Source: Stentor coeruleus
Lineage: Eukaryota > Ciliophora > Heterotrichea > Heterotrichida > Stentoridae
NCBI GenBank assembly: GCA_001970955.1
Contig: MPUH01000017.1
Location: 1 to 64,000, forward strand
DNA: 64,000 nt
Direction of reading: 5' to 3'
The notes under the pieces are model-generated. The model was not told the origin of the DNA, did not search any database, and saw only the letters and a program-made list of their open reading frames with translations. This document shows positions 39,878 to 48,715 of this stretch, piece after piece. The first letter of the stretch is position 1; the number at the start of each line of letters is the position of its first letter. The position numbers were made by a program, and so were the translations under genes.

Positions 39878-40450
39878 ATGTTCACCCAAAGAATTTATAA
39901 TGACCAAGAAAATTTAGAAGAACCCAATTTTAATCCAGCAGAATTTCCCCCATCTTTTCTTTCAAGTATTCCCATCGAGAATTTCGGTGCTGAATTTTTC
40001 CCAAGAGACGATCCTGGTTTTTATATGCCGACTGATTTTGAAGCTTATGAGCAAAACTTACCTTTTATGTTAGACCCAGTAATTTACCAATCCTTACAGG
40101 AAGATATGAAAAGGTTTATGCCTGGCTTTGATATGTTCCCAGGATTTGGTAAAGAAGGAAATATCCCCGATATCAAGCCTCCTTATTTTGTAGGAAAGCA
40201 AGTGGCAAATCCCCAGACAGGAAAAAAAATCGGGACTATAACAGTAGAAGAGCGAAGAGAAAAGGTAAAAAAATACTTGGAAAAAAGAAAACGGAGGATT
40301 TTCACTAAAAGAATATCATATGTTTGTAGAAAACGTGTAGCTGACAGTAGAATAAGAGTAAAAGGGCGCTTTGTTACTAAAGCACAAGCAAGAAAATTGT
40401 TAGAACATCAAATTCCTGTGAAAAAAGAAGAGGATTCTAAGTCTAACTAG
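39878..40450 (+). CDS. CCT-motif protein (CONSTANS/TOC1-type)
   Basis: The 190-residue protein carries a plant-style CCT motif at about residues 125-170: RREKVKKYLEKRKRRIFTKR followed by ISYVCRKRVADSRIRVKGRF (plant form [40 protein letters not shown]). The N-terminal 120 residues are acidic, aromatic and Pro-rich (EEPNFNPAEFPPSFL, FMPGFDMFPGFG) and look like an activation region. CCT domains bind DNA with NF-Y B/C subunits or other partners; in plants they serve light and clock control. CCT genes are known from several protists including ciliates, so this is a likely transcription regulator, not proof of plant transfer. Confidence 0.85.
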   Translation: MFTQRIYNDQENLEEPNFNPAEFPPSFLSSIPIENFGAEFFPRDDPGFYMPTDFEAYEQNLPFMLDPVIYQSLQEDMKRFMPGFDMFPGFGKEGNIPDIKPPYFVGKQVANPQTGKKIGTITVEERREKVKKYLEKRKRRIFTKRISYVCRKRVADSRIRVKGRFVTKAQARKLLEHQIPVKKEEDSKSN

Positions 40451-41034
40451 CCATGTTGATAAGAAATCGTTAGTTAGTTATCTAAATATATAAATGGAAA
40501 TATATTTTTAAAGATTCTTATTGTTTAATTTTGATACTTTTTTGAATATAATTGAAAATATTTTTGAAATTAGTAATGAAACTGAAATTATAAAGGAAAA
40601 AATTACTAGATGAAGATTAGGTGTTATGGGTATTTGCTTATGTGAAATAATTAAGGATTTAGGTTTTAAAGGTTGGGGTATATTGGAAATTTATTAATGG
40701 TCTTGTAGAACTGAATTTAGTTTATGTTATAAGAGTGTTTATGAGATTGTAAGTTTTATTAATGGAGATATAAAATTAGAACAGATAAAAAGTTGAGAAA
40801 AAATAAACAAATGCAGCTTTGGATGAAGAAATAGAAAGTTTTATATTTAAAGGAGGAAAGTAAAGTTGAAACCTAATTTGACTTATGATTAGATATTTAG
40901 TTTGAAGCTGAGATTGAAGAATAATAAAAATTAGTAAAGTGTTTATTATATATAGATTGATGATGATGATTTTATGAGGTTTAAGAGAAATGCTTAATAT
41001 CTATCTGACATATTGAAAGTTTCTAGAATTTGAT
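40451..41034. other. Spacer upstream of AAA ATPase
   Basis: 584 bp, AT-rich. Unlike most 5' flanks in the window it is G+T/A-rich, not A+C-rich, on the coding strand. No gene was recognised. Confidence 0.5.
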
Positions 41035-42387
41035 ATGTATTTATTTAGAGGACTTATCGCCTTAGCATATTGTGACTATAAAAGTGACTACATACAAAAC
41101 ATAAAAAGCCAAATGGAATCAAAAATTAATGAGCTAAAGCAATTATATGGTACTCAAATGATGGCATTTCCTGAAGTCCATTATCAGCTTAAAGGTGATA
41201 ATTTTTCACTATCATTTACTATAGATAAGAGAAGAGGAACACTTCAAGACATACTATCTCTATTAGACAACAATGTTAAAAATGCAACTCTAATAAAGAA
41301 AGAAAAGTCTTCAATTAAACCAATAGAAATTCTCAAATATACATTCCAAGATTCTAAAGGTGAATTCACAATAACACTTATTGGCCCTACAAATAATCAC
41401 TTTTATTTACTTGAATACACGAAAATGAATGAATTTATGCATGACTACGAAAGATTTGCTGAAATTTTTAGGGTCGCTAACCAAGCCCGAACACCTAAAA
41501 GTGAAAGAATCAACCCATTTCAACCGAAATACAAAGAAAAAGCTAAAGGAGATCCTATTGAGAACTTGCAAAACCTTGGGGCTAGAGTTTATAAAGTAGA
41601 AGATTCCTATTTAGATTGGGACTATTTAGCTGGATCCGAAGAAGCAAAACGTGAAATCGAAGATACAATATTATTAACATTAGAACGTCCAGAAATTTTT
41701 GATAAAATCACAGAAACTACTCGTGTTAAATATGAGAAAAATCGTCCTAAAGCAGTACTTTTTGAAGGTCCACCAGGAACAGGTAAAACAACAAGCGCTA
41801 AAATTATTTCAAATCAAGTTAAAGTCCCTTTAGTCTATGTACGGCTAGAAGCTATTCTTAGTAAATATTATGGTGAAGCTGAAGGTAATCTAGGGAAAAT
41901 ATTTGAAAATTGTATTAGCCTTGGAAAATGTATGATTTTTATTGATGAAATCGATAGTCTTGCTCAAAGTAGGGAAAAAGAAATGCATGAAGCGACAAGA
42001 AGGCTTTTATCAGTTTTTTTAAGATATTTAGATGGGTTTGAAAGTAGTGATGATATTATTGTCATATGTGCGACAAATAGGAAAAGTGATCTTGATCCAG
42101 CTTTACAAAGTCGTTTTTCTAAAGTTATTCAGTTTCCGTATCCTGATAAACATAGTAGAATGGCTATTTTTGAAAGGTATGCAAAACATTTAGACCGTGG
42201 ACAATTGATGAATTTAGCAGAAAATAGTCAAAATATGACAGGTAGGGATATTAAAAATATATGTGAAGATGCTGAACGAAAGTGGGCTGCGTTTATTCTC
42301 CGTGGCGAACAAAGTGATTATAAAGTGCCTTTTTATTTATATCAAGCAAGTCTTAAAAGTAGAGTTTTTCATAAAGATAATAAATAG
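41035..42387 (+). CDS. AAA+ ATPase, possibly organellar
   Basis: The 450-residue protein has one AAA module in the C-terminal half. Walker A FEGPPGTGKTTSAKII is at about residues 242-257, the pore-loop-like YGEAEGNL follows, Walker B is CMIFIDEIDS, sensor 1 IVICATNRKSDLDPAL and the arginine finger LQSRF. The AAA lid ends ...LAENSQNMTGRDIKNICEDAE. The N-terminal 150 residues form a folded but unrecognised domain (VHYQLKGDNFSLSFTIDKRRG). A hydrophobic N-terminus (MYLFRGLIALAYC) may be a targeting signal. It is nearest to single-ring AAA proteins of the FIGL/spastin/plant P-loop kind in the lid, but I make no ortholog call. All catalytic residues are intact. Confidence 0.82.
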   Translation: MYLFRGLIALAYCDYKSDYIQNIKSQMESKINELKQLYGTQMMAFPEVHYQLKGDNFSLSFTIDKRRGTLQDILSLLDNNVKNATLIKKEKSSIKPIEILKYTFQDSKGEFTITLIGPTNNHFYLLEYTKMNEFMHDYERFAEIFRVANQARTPKSERINPFQPKYKEKAKGDPIENLQNLGARVYKVEDSYLDWDYLAGSEEAKREIEDTILLTLERPEIFDKITETTRVKYEKNRPKAVLFEGPPGTGKTTSAKIISNQVKVPLVYVRLEAILSKYYGEAEGNLGKIFENCISLGKCMIFIDEIDSLAQSREKEMHEATRRLLSVFLRYLDGFESSDDIIVICATNRKSDLDPALQSRFSKVIQFPYPDKHSRMAIFERYAKHLDRGQLMNLAENSQNMTGRDIKNICEDAERKWAAFILRGEQSDYKVPFYLYQASLKSRVFHKDNK

Positions 42388-42503
42388 TTAGAAAAAAATT
42401 TCAAGTCATAATTTATATAAACTATTTATTTGGTAATAAATATGCACAAAATTTATACACACTTTTTTATAAAACACCTTCACTTTATATCTTAAAAATT
42501 TTA

Positions 42504-43400
42504 TTAAATATCATTATCATCTTCATCTAAGGAAATATCTTTAACAAAATCCTCATCGTCTGAAATCAAACCTTGTGGCTCAAAATTTTTCTCTATTACC
42601 GGCACCCACCCTTGTGATGTTTTTTCAGCCGTATACAATTCTCTTAAATTTAAACCTTGAGTTTTTGGCACATTATTCATAGTCTTCCTTTCCTTCCAAT
42701 CATTAGTTACAATACTTGTCCTAAAAGGGTTATTCTTCATTTCAGGCTTAGAAAATTTTGCTTCTGGTTCAGTTTTCATAACTTTATTCATCATTTTCAA
42801 TGAACTAGTCGTATGCTTACGTGTATAATTTATTTTTTTCAATAATTCATTTATTTCATCAGAGAGTTTATTATCGAAATGAAATGGGATTTTTGTTTTC
42901 AATTCTAGTTCTTTAACTGAATCTTCACGTCTTTTATCAGCTTTTTCTAACCAGTCTGTAACGAATTCTTTAGCTTTTGTTTTTTGGTTTTCTTCTTTAT
43001 CTTGTTCTTCTATAGTTTTCCCTGCATTATTTTGAAGGTATTTTGGTAAAGTTTTTGTTATTGCGCTATATGGACGAGTTGGTTTTGTAATTGATTGAGT
43101 TGAAGCTGGTCTTGGCATTGATATTTGGGTTTTTGGCTTAAGGATGATTGCTTTTGGTGGCTGTTGATCTTGGGGAAATATTGATTCGGAATCTTCGTTT
43201 TCTGAAGCTTGGATGGATATTTGAGCTTTGGAATTGGCTGATATGGATTTGTTGAGGGTGGCTTGGGGATGGGGCTTATCAGATTTTTTGGTTGGCAAAG
43301 TTGTGACGAAGTGGCCAGGCTCTTCAATTTTGAAATCTTTTGGAAGGGTGAAGTCGTAAACTTTTACTGGGATAAATGAACCCTCTACTTCAGCTTTCAT
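42504..43400 (-). CDS. Disordered protein of unknown function
   Basis: The 298-residue protein is mostly low-complexity and polar. N-terminal FIPVKVYDFTLPKDFKIEEPGHFVTTLP may be ordered. A Lys/Pro/Ser-rich part with PRPASTQSITKPTRPYSA follows. A helical segment at about 130-200 (AKEFVTDWLEKADKRREDSVKELELKTKIPFHF) and a Trp motif TSQGWVPVIEKNFEPQ precede an acidic tail (SDDEDFVKDISLDEDDNDI). No family recognised. The tail and basic middle are typical of tubulin- or RNA-associated proteins, but that is only composition. Confidence 0.62.
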   Translation of the reverse strand: MKAEVEGSFIPVKVYDFTLPKDFKIEEPGHFVTTLPTKKSDKPHPQATLNKSISANSKAQISIQASENEDSESIFPQDQQPPKAIILKPKTQISMPRPASTQSITKPTRPYSAITKTLPKYLQNNAGKTIEEQDKEENQKTKAKEFVTDWLEKADKRREDSVKELELKTKIPFHFDNKLSDEINELLKKINYTRKHTTSSLKMMNKVMKTEPEAKFSKPEMKNNPFRTSIVTNDWKERKTMNNVPKTQGLNLRELYTAEKTSQGWVPVIEKNFEPQGLISDDEDFVKDISLDEDDNDI

Positions 43401-43917
43401 ATTAGATTAAATAAGAATGCAAAAGTTTGTATTATACTGTTAATGATAGAGATAATTAGTTTGAATGTTAGATGATAAATTAAAAGTTTATTTTTGGCTT
43501 TGGATATTGTAATATTTATTTCATGTCTTAAGATATTTTAATAGGAATTATTTTTTTAAGTAGATTGGATTGAGACTAAAATTATTTTTGATGTGTTATG
43601 TGGATTATATGATTTTAAAAAATATTAATTTTTTTCTTCATACCCCNTAGATTGGATTGAGACTAAAATTATTTTTGATGTGTTATGTGGATTATATGAT
43701 TTTAAAAAACTAAACTCCTAAAAATTGCATCTATTATTTCATCAAAACCCATCCTAATACATCATTTCACCTAAAATCTAAAACATTTGATCTTACTAAA
43801 TAAAAAACTCCGACAATTTTTTCCAAAACCAAACCCTAATATCTATCCCATAATCCAATCTCACCATTATCTTAATTCAATCAATCATTCCTCATCATTT
43901 TACTAGAAAAGTATAAA
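43401..43917. other. Divergent intergenic region with assembly join
   Basis: The 517-bp spacer contains an N at 43647 and duplicated sequence either side. The last 200 bp before the Kelch gene are A+C-rich. Confidence 0.55.
43561..43709. repeat. 62-bp duplicated flanks near an N
   Basis: Bases 43561-43622 recur at 43648-43709. A 24-bp segment and the N at 43647 lie between, so here the joined ends include a unique stub. It is most likely an assembly artefact. Confidence 0.85.
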
Positions 43918-44883
43918 ATGGATTCTCCAAGCACTGATCCATCCGGTCTTTCCAACACAATCCTTCCTTATTCTGAAGAAACCAAACATATTCAACTTAT
44001 AAATCAAGCCTCCCCTTCAAAACCTAATCCATTATTCCCAACATCCATAGAACTAGCATCATTACAAACATCTGATTTTACCCCATCTCCTATAAAAATC
44101 CATAATACCCATACAATTCAAAGCTTATCTCCATGTTTATATGTATTCCCTTACAGATCATCAAAATTAATTATTTACAATATAGAAAACAACATAAAAC
44201 AAGAACTTGTATTTTTAGATTATACTTTTTTAGATCATAGTGCTTGGAGTTTAGCTGAAGGTGGGAAAATTATTAATACTGGAGGTTATGATGGTAAATC
44301 AACTGACCAAGTTTTTGTTTTCAATATAGATTTGAAGAATATAGAAAAAGCTAAAAGGATGAATTCTAAAAGGTATAAACATGCACAAATTGCTTTAGGA
44401 AGTTTTGTTTATGCTATTGGCGGAGTGTCTCAGAAAGGAAGATTGAAGTCAGTTGAAAGATTGTGCTTGGATAGTTTTAAGTGGAAAAAAATTGGTCAAA
44501 TGAATTGTCAGAGAGAAAACCCTGGAGCATGTTCGCATGAAGGGAAAATATATATTGCTGGGGGGATATCTTTGAATACTATTGAAATTTTCAATCCTCT
44601 AAACAAGAAGTTTACATTAATGACTATAAAATTGAATATGCCAGGAAAATGTTCTATGTTTAGCTATGATGATTGTATTATTGTCTTACAAGGTAATCAG
44701 GTATGTAAACTAATTCCAGCTAGTTGTAGTTGGATAGAAAAAATGAAGGTTGAACATAATGAATGGATAAACAAGGGAGATTCTATTATCAGAAGTGGTG
44801 TTATCTATTTTGTTCAACTATCAGATTTATTTAGACTTGATCTTGTTAGTAATAGTCTTGATTTTGTTGATAAGTTATACTAG
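43918..44883 (+). CDS. Kelch-repeat protein
   Basis: The 321-residue protein consists of a disordered N-terminal 65 residues followed by about five Kelch-type blades. Typical double-Gly plus Tyr/Trp patterns are EGGKIINTGGYDGKSTDQVFVFN, KHAQIALGSFVYAIGGVSQKGRLKSVERLC, WKKIGQMNCQRENPGACSHEGKIYIAGGIS and LNTIEIFNPLNKKFT. It should fold as a beta-propeller for protein binding. No BTB, F-box or enzymatic domain is present, so the partner is unknown. AGTATAAA touches the ATG. Confidence 0.85.
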   Translation: MDSPSTDPSGLSNTILPYSEETKHIQLINQASPSKPNPLFPTSIELASLQTSDFTPSPIKIHNTHTIQSLSPCLYVFPYRSSKLIIYNIENNIKQELVFLDYTFLDHSAWSLAEGGKIINTGGYDGKSTDQVFVFNIDLKNIEKAKRMNSKRYKHAQIALGSFVYAIGGVSQKGRLKSVERLCLDSFKWKKIGQMNCQRENPGACSHEGKIYIAGGISLNTIEIFNPLNKKFTLMTIKLNMPGKCSMFSYDDCIIVLQGNQVCKLIPASCSWIEKMKVEHNEWINKGDSIIRSGVIYFVQLSDLFRLDLVSNSLDFVDKLY

Positions 44884-45117
44884 CTTAATAAAATAATTTT
44901 AAAAAAATTACAAATACCCAGCTTTAGAATGCTGATAAAAAACTAAACCAAAACTTTAAAAATTATCATAAATTTCAATAGTCTTCAATAAAAATATAAA
45001 AATCAAACTTTTTACATATTAAATCATAAAATACTCATATACGACAATATATCTTATACAAAAAACCTAAACAATAAATTATTAAAAATATTATATAAAG
45101 TCTCTTAAAAAAACCTA

Positions 45118-45702
45118 TTAATTCTTGATTCTAGTAAATTTCTCCTCATGAGCCGCTATCTCAACCATATCCTGTCTCTGTATTTCAAATAGCCTACTTA
45201 AAGTATCTTTCATTTGTATAGTTTTTTCTGGATGGTCATAATAAGAAACCCAAACTTCAATTTTAAACAGTTTGCCTCTATCTAAAATCCTAACTCCATT
45301 AACAAGTTCAGGAAAAGGAAAAGTTTCCCCAATTAAAGTAAATACAGTCTTTTGCCATAAAGATTTCATGTCTTGATCAGCAGAAAGCCTACAATAAAAG
45401 TCACATCCTGGTTTATTTGCTTTATCTTCCCAAGCTGGGACTATTCCATCCTGAAACACACCTATTGCTTCTATTGGGCAGTTTAGGCCTGTTGGGATTT
45501 TTTCTTCATTTTTTGATGAGTCTGTGAAAAAAAACTTGGGATCTGAGTGAGGAAGATTTGCCCAATGCTGCCAGAATGTCCAGAGATCAGAAAACTCTCC
45601 AACTTTTTGCATGTTTTTTTCGTAGTTTATTGTATCTTTTGTGTTCCACATCTCCCAGATCGACCACTTTCGTTCTAAAGGGAATTTTCTGAAAGAATCC
45701 AT
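45118..45702 (-). CDS. EIF4E2: eIF4E2/4EHP-like cap-binding protein
   Basis: The 194-residue protein is a cap-binding translation factor. LERKWSIWEMWN opens the fold, followed by NYEKNMQKVGEFSDLWTFWQHW. Here the position of cap-stacking Trp56 appears to be Tyr (NYEKN; 4EHP has SYEQN), marking class II (4EHP) rather than canonical eIF4E. The second cap Trp and Glu are intact in IVPAWEDKANKPG, and the W..T.F.LIGETF and GVRILDRGKLFKIEVW segments follow. An insertion of about 20 residues after the third strand (FFFTDSSKNEEKIPTGL) is unusual. It probably competes for caps and represses selected mRNAs, as 4EHP does; the role is inferred. ATATAAATGG marks the start. Confidence 0.88.
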   Translation of the reverse strand: MDSFRKFPLERKWSIWEMWNTKDTINYEKNMQKVGEFSDLWTFWQHWANLPHSDPKFFFTDSSKNEEKIPTGLNCPIEAIGVFQDGIVPAWEDKANKPGCDFYCRLSADQDMKSLWQKTVFTLIGETFPFPELVNGVRILDRGKLFKIEVWVSYYDHPEKTIQMKDTLSRLFEIQRQDMVEIAAHEEKFTRIKN

Positions 45703-46171
45703 TTATATCTTAGTGTTTTTTGTATTTTATGACTTTTTATATGGAGAATTAGATTTGTATTGGGGTTGAATTTGAAGGATTTTTTTGACGATGTTTTTAG
45801 GGTATTGATGAGTTTTTGATTTTTTTTTTGGTTTGGGAATTTTTCGGTTTTGATAGGGTTTAGTGATTTATTTTGTAAGAAGAGATATTAGTAAATAGAT
45901 TTTTTTTGTTTAAGATTTGTTAAATATTATGTATAGTAATCCCCATTTTAAATTATGTTTAGTTAATTTTTGATGTAGAAATAAAGATATCAAAATCATA
46001 CAAAAGTTGCATTTTATATTTATTACTCTAAAATACATAATTCTAATAAAATTTCTTTATACACTAGTAACACATACATAAATTGTAATTTCTAGGACTT
46101 CATTTTATTTATCATTTAGGAATTAAAGAGCAAGATTTTTCTATCAAAGACTAATGAAATTATAATATAAA
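45703..46171. other. Divergent intergenic region
   Basis: The first 150 bp are G+T-rich, the remainder AT-rich. TATAATATAAA touches the channel ATG. No gene was recognised. Confidence 0.5.
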
Positions 46172-48715
46172 ATGGATCGATTTCAAAACGAGATACAAAC
46201 TCATTCTAGCAGAAATTTAAATAACGTCTGCATAAGTAGTAGGCCTCTTTTAATCGGTGAAAGCAACAACTTCACAGAAGAACTTCCTGACGTTGATTTT
46301 TCAGATTTCGACCAGAAATCCTCGAGATTACACCGAAAGTATTTAATTTATATATCAGGCCGATTTCACAAATCCTGGGAAGCAATATCCTTTTTACTAG
46401 CCATCTATACATGTATTATTGTTCCATTTGCCACAGCTTTCTATGAAAATCAGTCAATACTTTATCTAATAATCGACACTTTAGTAGACTTATTTTTCAC
46501 AATAGATCTTTTTTTACAATTCATCACAACTTACAAAGATAAAAAAGGTAATGAAGTCAGTGATTATAAAAAAATATTCAGAAACTACATCAAAAAAAAA
46601 TTCTGGGTGGATTTAGTTTCAGCTTTTCCTATTGATAAATCCTTATATTTATTAGACAAAAGTAAACATTTTTTTATAACTTTTGTTTGCATGATGAAAA
46701 TATTAAGAATAAGAAGAATAGCTTTTATGTCAAAAAGTAAAGCTTCATTGTTTTTAAGGTTTTTATTCGTTACTATAAATTTTCTATTAGTTATTCATAT
46801 TGCTGGATGTATTTGGTTTATTGTTGTTAAAGGGGATAAAAGCTGGATTCCATATCAGGACTTAAAAGATAAACATACTGATTTATTTAGTCAATCAATT
46901 TGGGATAAATATGTAGCTTGCGTTTATGAAGGGATCTGGCTAATCTTAGGTCAGGAAATTGCCCCAAGTTCAATAAAAGAAATATGGGCTGCTTGTGGTT
47001 TATTGATATTAGGTATACTTATTACTTCATATCTTTTTGGTGAAATGCTCATGCTAACTTTTCGCTTAGGAATCAAGTATAAAAGGAGAGAAAAAATTCT
47101 TAGTATGAGTTTATCTGTGCTTAATAGAATGAAATCATCAAAAAATCTTAAAAAAAGCATATTGGATTATTATTCGAATGTCTACCCAACACTAAGTTCA
47201 CAGTCTGAATTTGAAAAATTGTGCCATTATTTGTCCCCTGTACTTAAAAATGAAGTTCAAAAGTTCATATATATGCCTATATTTACGAAAAACTTTCTGT
47301 TTGAAGCTGACTCAAAGTTGTCAGATTTTATTGTAAATAGGGTTAATTATAGTTTTTATTATCCTGAAGAAGAAATTATAACTGAAGAAACAAAAAGTAA
47401 TGATTTTTATATACTCGTAAGAGGGACGTGCGCTGTTTTTGTAAGAGATAAAAATAGTAAAAGTGTAAAAGTTGGGATTATGAGTGAAGGAACACATTTT
47501 GGGGAAATCGGCATGTTATATAAAACTTATAGAACTGCTACTGTTGTAAGCCATGGGTATAGTACAGTCGCCCGTTTAGGTCGCGATGAATTTCAAATCC
47601 TGTCAAATGTATTTCCTTATATAATAGACGAACTTAAATCTAAAATCAACGAATATAAAGACCCTTGGAAATGCTTTATTCAAAGTATCTTCATGCAAAC
47701 TGAGATTTTCGATACTCTACCAATAGAACTTTTTAATGAAATTGTTTACAAAATGAAAATCCTTAAAATCCACAAAGGTGAATATCTATTTAAAAATGGG
47801 CAAATTATGAAAGGCATCTATGCTTTAGCAACTGGAAAATTAAATCTTTGCATAATGCTCAATGAAAAAACTATAAACCATAGTAGATTTATTGGGACAT
47901 CACAAAGTGCAATGGAAAGCGAAAACCAAGAAAATGATAAATTAATGATAAGCTTTGGGGGTAACATAGGGATGAATTTTAAAGCTGAAGTTGTGCCGAT
48001 TATGACTGAAGAAAGTCAAGAAGATAGTAAATTTTTTTCAGATGACCTTCAAGAAGTAGAAATAACCATTTTAAAACAAGGTACGCTTATATATCCAAAT
48101 CTTGGTATATTAAAAAATCAAATACATAAACTTCATTGTAAAGCTTTAGAAAACTCTACAGTTTATCTTGTTGATAATGAACTTATAAAATTCTTAGCAA
48201 AAGAAAATAAGAATTTTGCTGAATATACCAAAAGAGATAATAAAAAAGATTATCTTGATATATTATCATTAGAAGGTGTTCCTAATATTATTAAATTTCT
48301 TTGGCGTAAAGCTATAGTTCAAACTATTCTTCGAAATCGTGAGTTTCAAGAAAGAAAAGATAAAAACCTTAAGAAAATGATTGAAAAACTTAAAGCTGTT
48401 ATAACATGTCAACAAGCTGGGAATTATAATTTGGCTGAGGATATTATAAAAAATGTTGTGTCACACAAATTCATAAATAAAAATGGTGACCTTGATAATG
48501 CTTGTTTATATTCAGGATGCCTACCTGTGTCACACCCAATACTCAAAGCTTTTGATACTGCTTTAGATTTTACTTCAAAAAATTCTTTACTTCATCATTG
48601 TAAATCTTTAACCAATGATGTATTATCTAGTATTCCTAATATCAAAAGCAGTAAGCAAAGGGTGCTTAATAGTATAGGACTTATGACAACTTTATTAGAA
48701 CAAATTAAAAAATAG
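46172..48715 (+). CDS. Cyclic-nucleotide-type cation channel with atypical filter
   Basis: The 847-residue protein is of the HCN/CNG/EAG class. Six TM segments span about residues 65-310, with DLFLQFITTYKDKKGNEV and KKKFWVDLVSAFPID typical of S2-S3. S4 is short on basic residues (ILRIRRIAF). The pore has EGIWLILGQEIAPSSIKEIW, so the K-channel GYG is replaced by GQE, closer to the GET of CNG channels. A C-linker leads to a good cyclic-nucleotide-binding domain (FGEIGMLYKTYRTATVV, Arg present, about residues 400-485). A second, weaker one follows (KIHKGEYLFKNGQIMKGIYALATGKL) with a long insertion. It should be a poorly K-selective cation channel. Its stop directly abuts the stop of the convergent kinase. 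Confidence 0.87.
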   Translation: MDRFQNEIQTHSSRNLNNVCISSRPLLIGESNNFTEELPDVDFSDFDQKSSRLHRKYLIYISGRFHKSWEAISFLLAIYTCIIVPFATAFYENQSILYLIIDTLVDLFFTIDLFLQFITTYKDKKGNEVSDYKKIFRNYIKKKFWVDLVSAFPIDKSLYLLDKSKHFFITFVCMMKILRIRRIAFMSKSKASLFLRFLFVTINFLLVIHIAGCIWFIVVKGDKSWIPYQDLKDKHTDLFSQSIWDKYVACVYEGIWLILGQEIAPSSIKEIWAACGLLILGILITSYLFGEMLMLTFRLGIKYKRREKILSMSLSVLNRMKSSKNLKKSILDYYSNVYPTLSSQSEFEKLCHYLSPVLKNEVQKFIYMPIFTKNFLFEADSKLSDFIVNRVNYSFYYPEEEIITEETKSNDFYILVRGTCAVFVRDKNSKSVKVGIMSEGTHFGEIGMLYKTYRTATVVSHGYSTVARLGRDEFQILSNVFPYIIDELKSKINEYKDPWKCFIQSIFMQTEIFDTLPIELFNEIVYKMKILKIHKGEYLFKNGQIMKGIYALATGKLNLCIMLNEKTINHSRFIGTSQSAMESENQENDKLMISFGGNIGMNFKAEVVPIMTEESQEDSKFFSDDLQEVEITILKQGTLIYPNLGILKNQIHKLHCKALENSTVYLVDNELIKFLAKENKNFAEYTKRDNKKDYLDILSLEGVPNIIKFLWRKAIVQTILRNREFQERKDKNLKKMIEKLKAVITCQQAGNYNLAEDIIKNVVSHKFINKNGDLDNACLYSGCLPVSHPILKAFDTALDFTSKNSLLHHCKSLTNDVLSSIPNIKSSKQRVLNSIGLMTTLLEQIKK

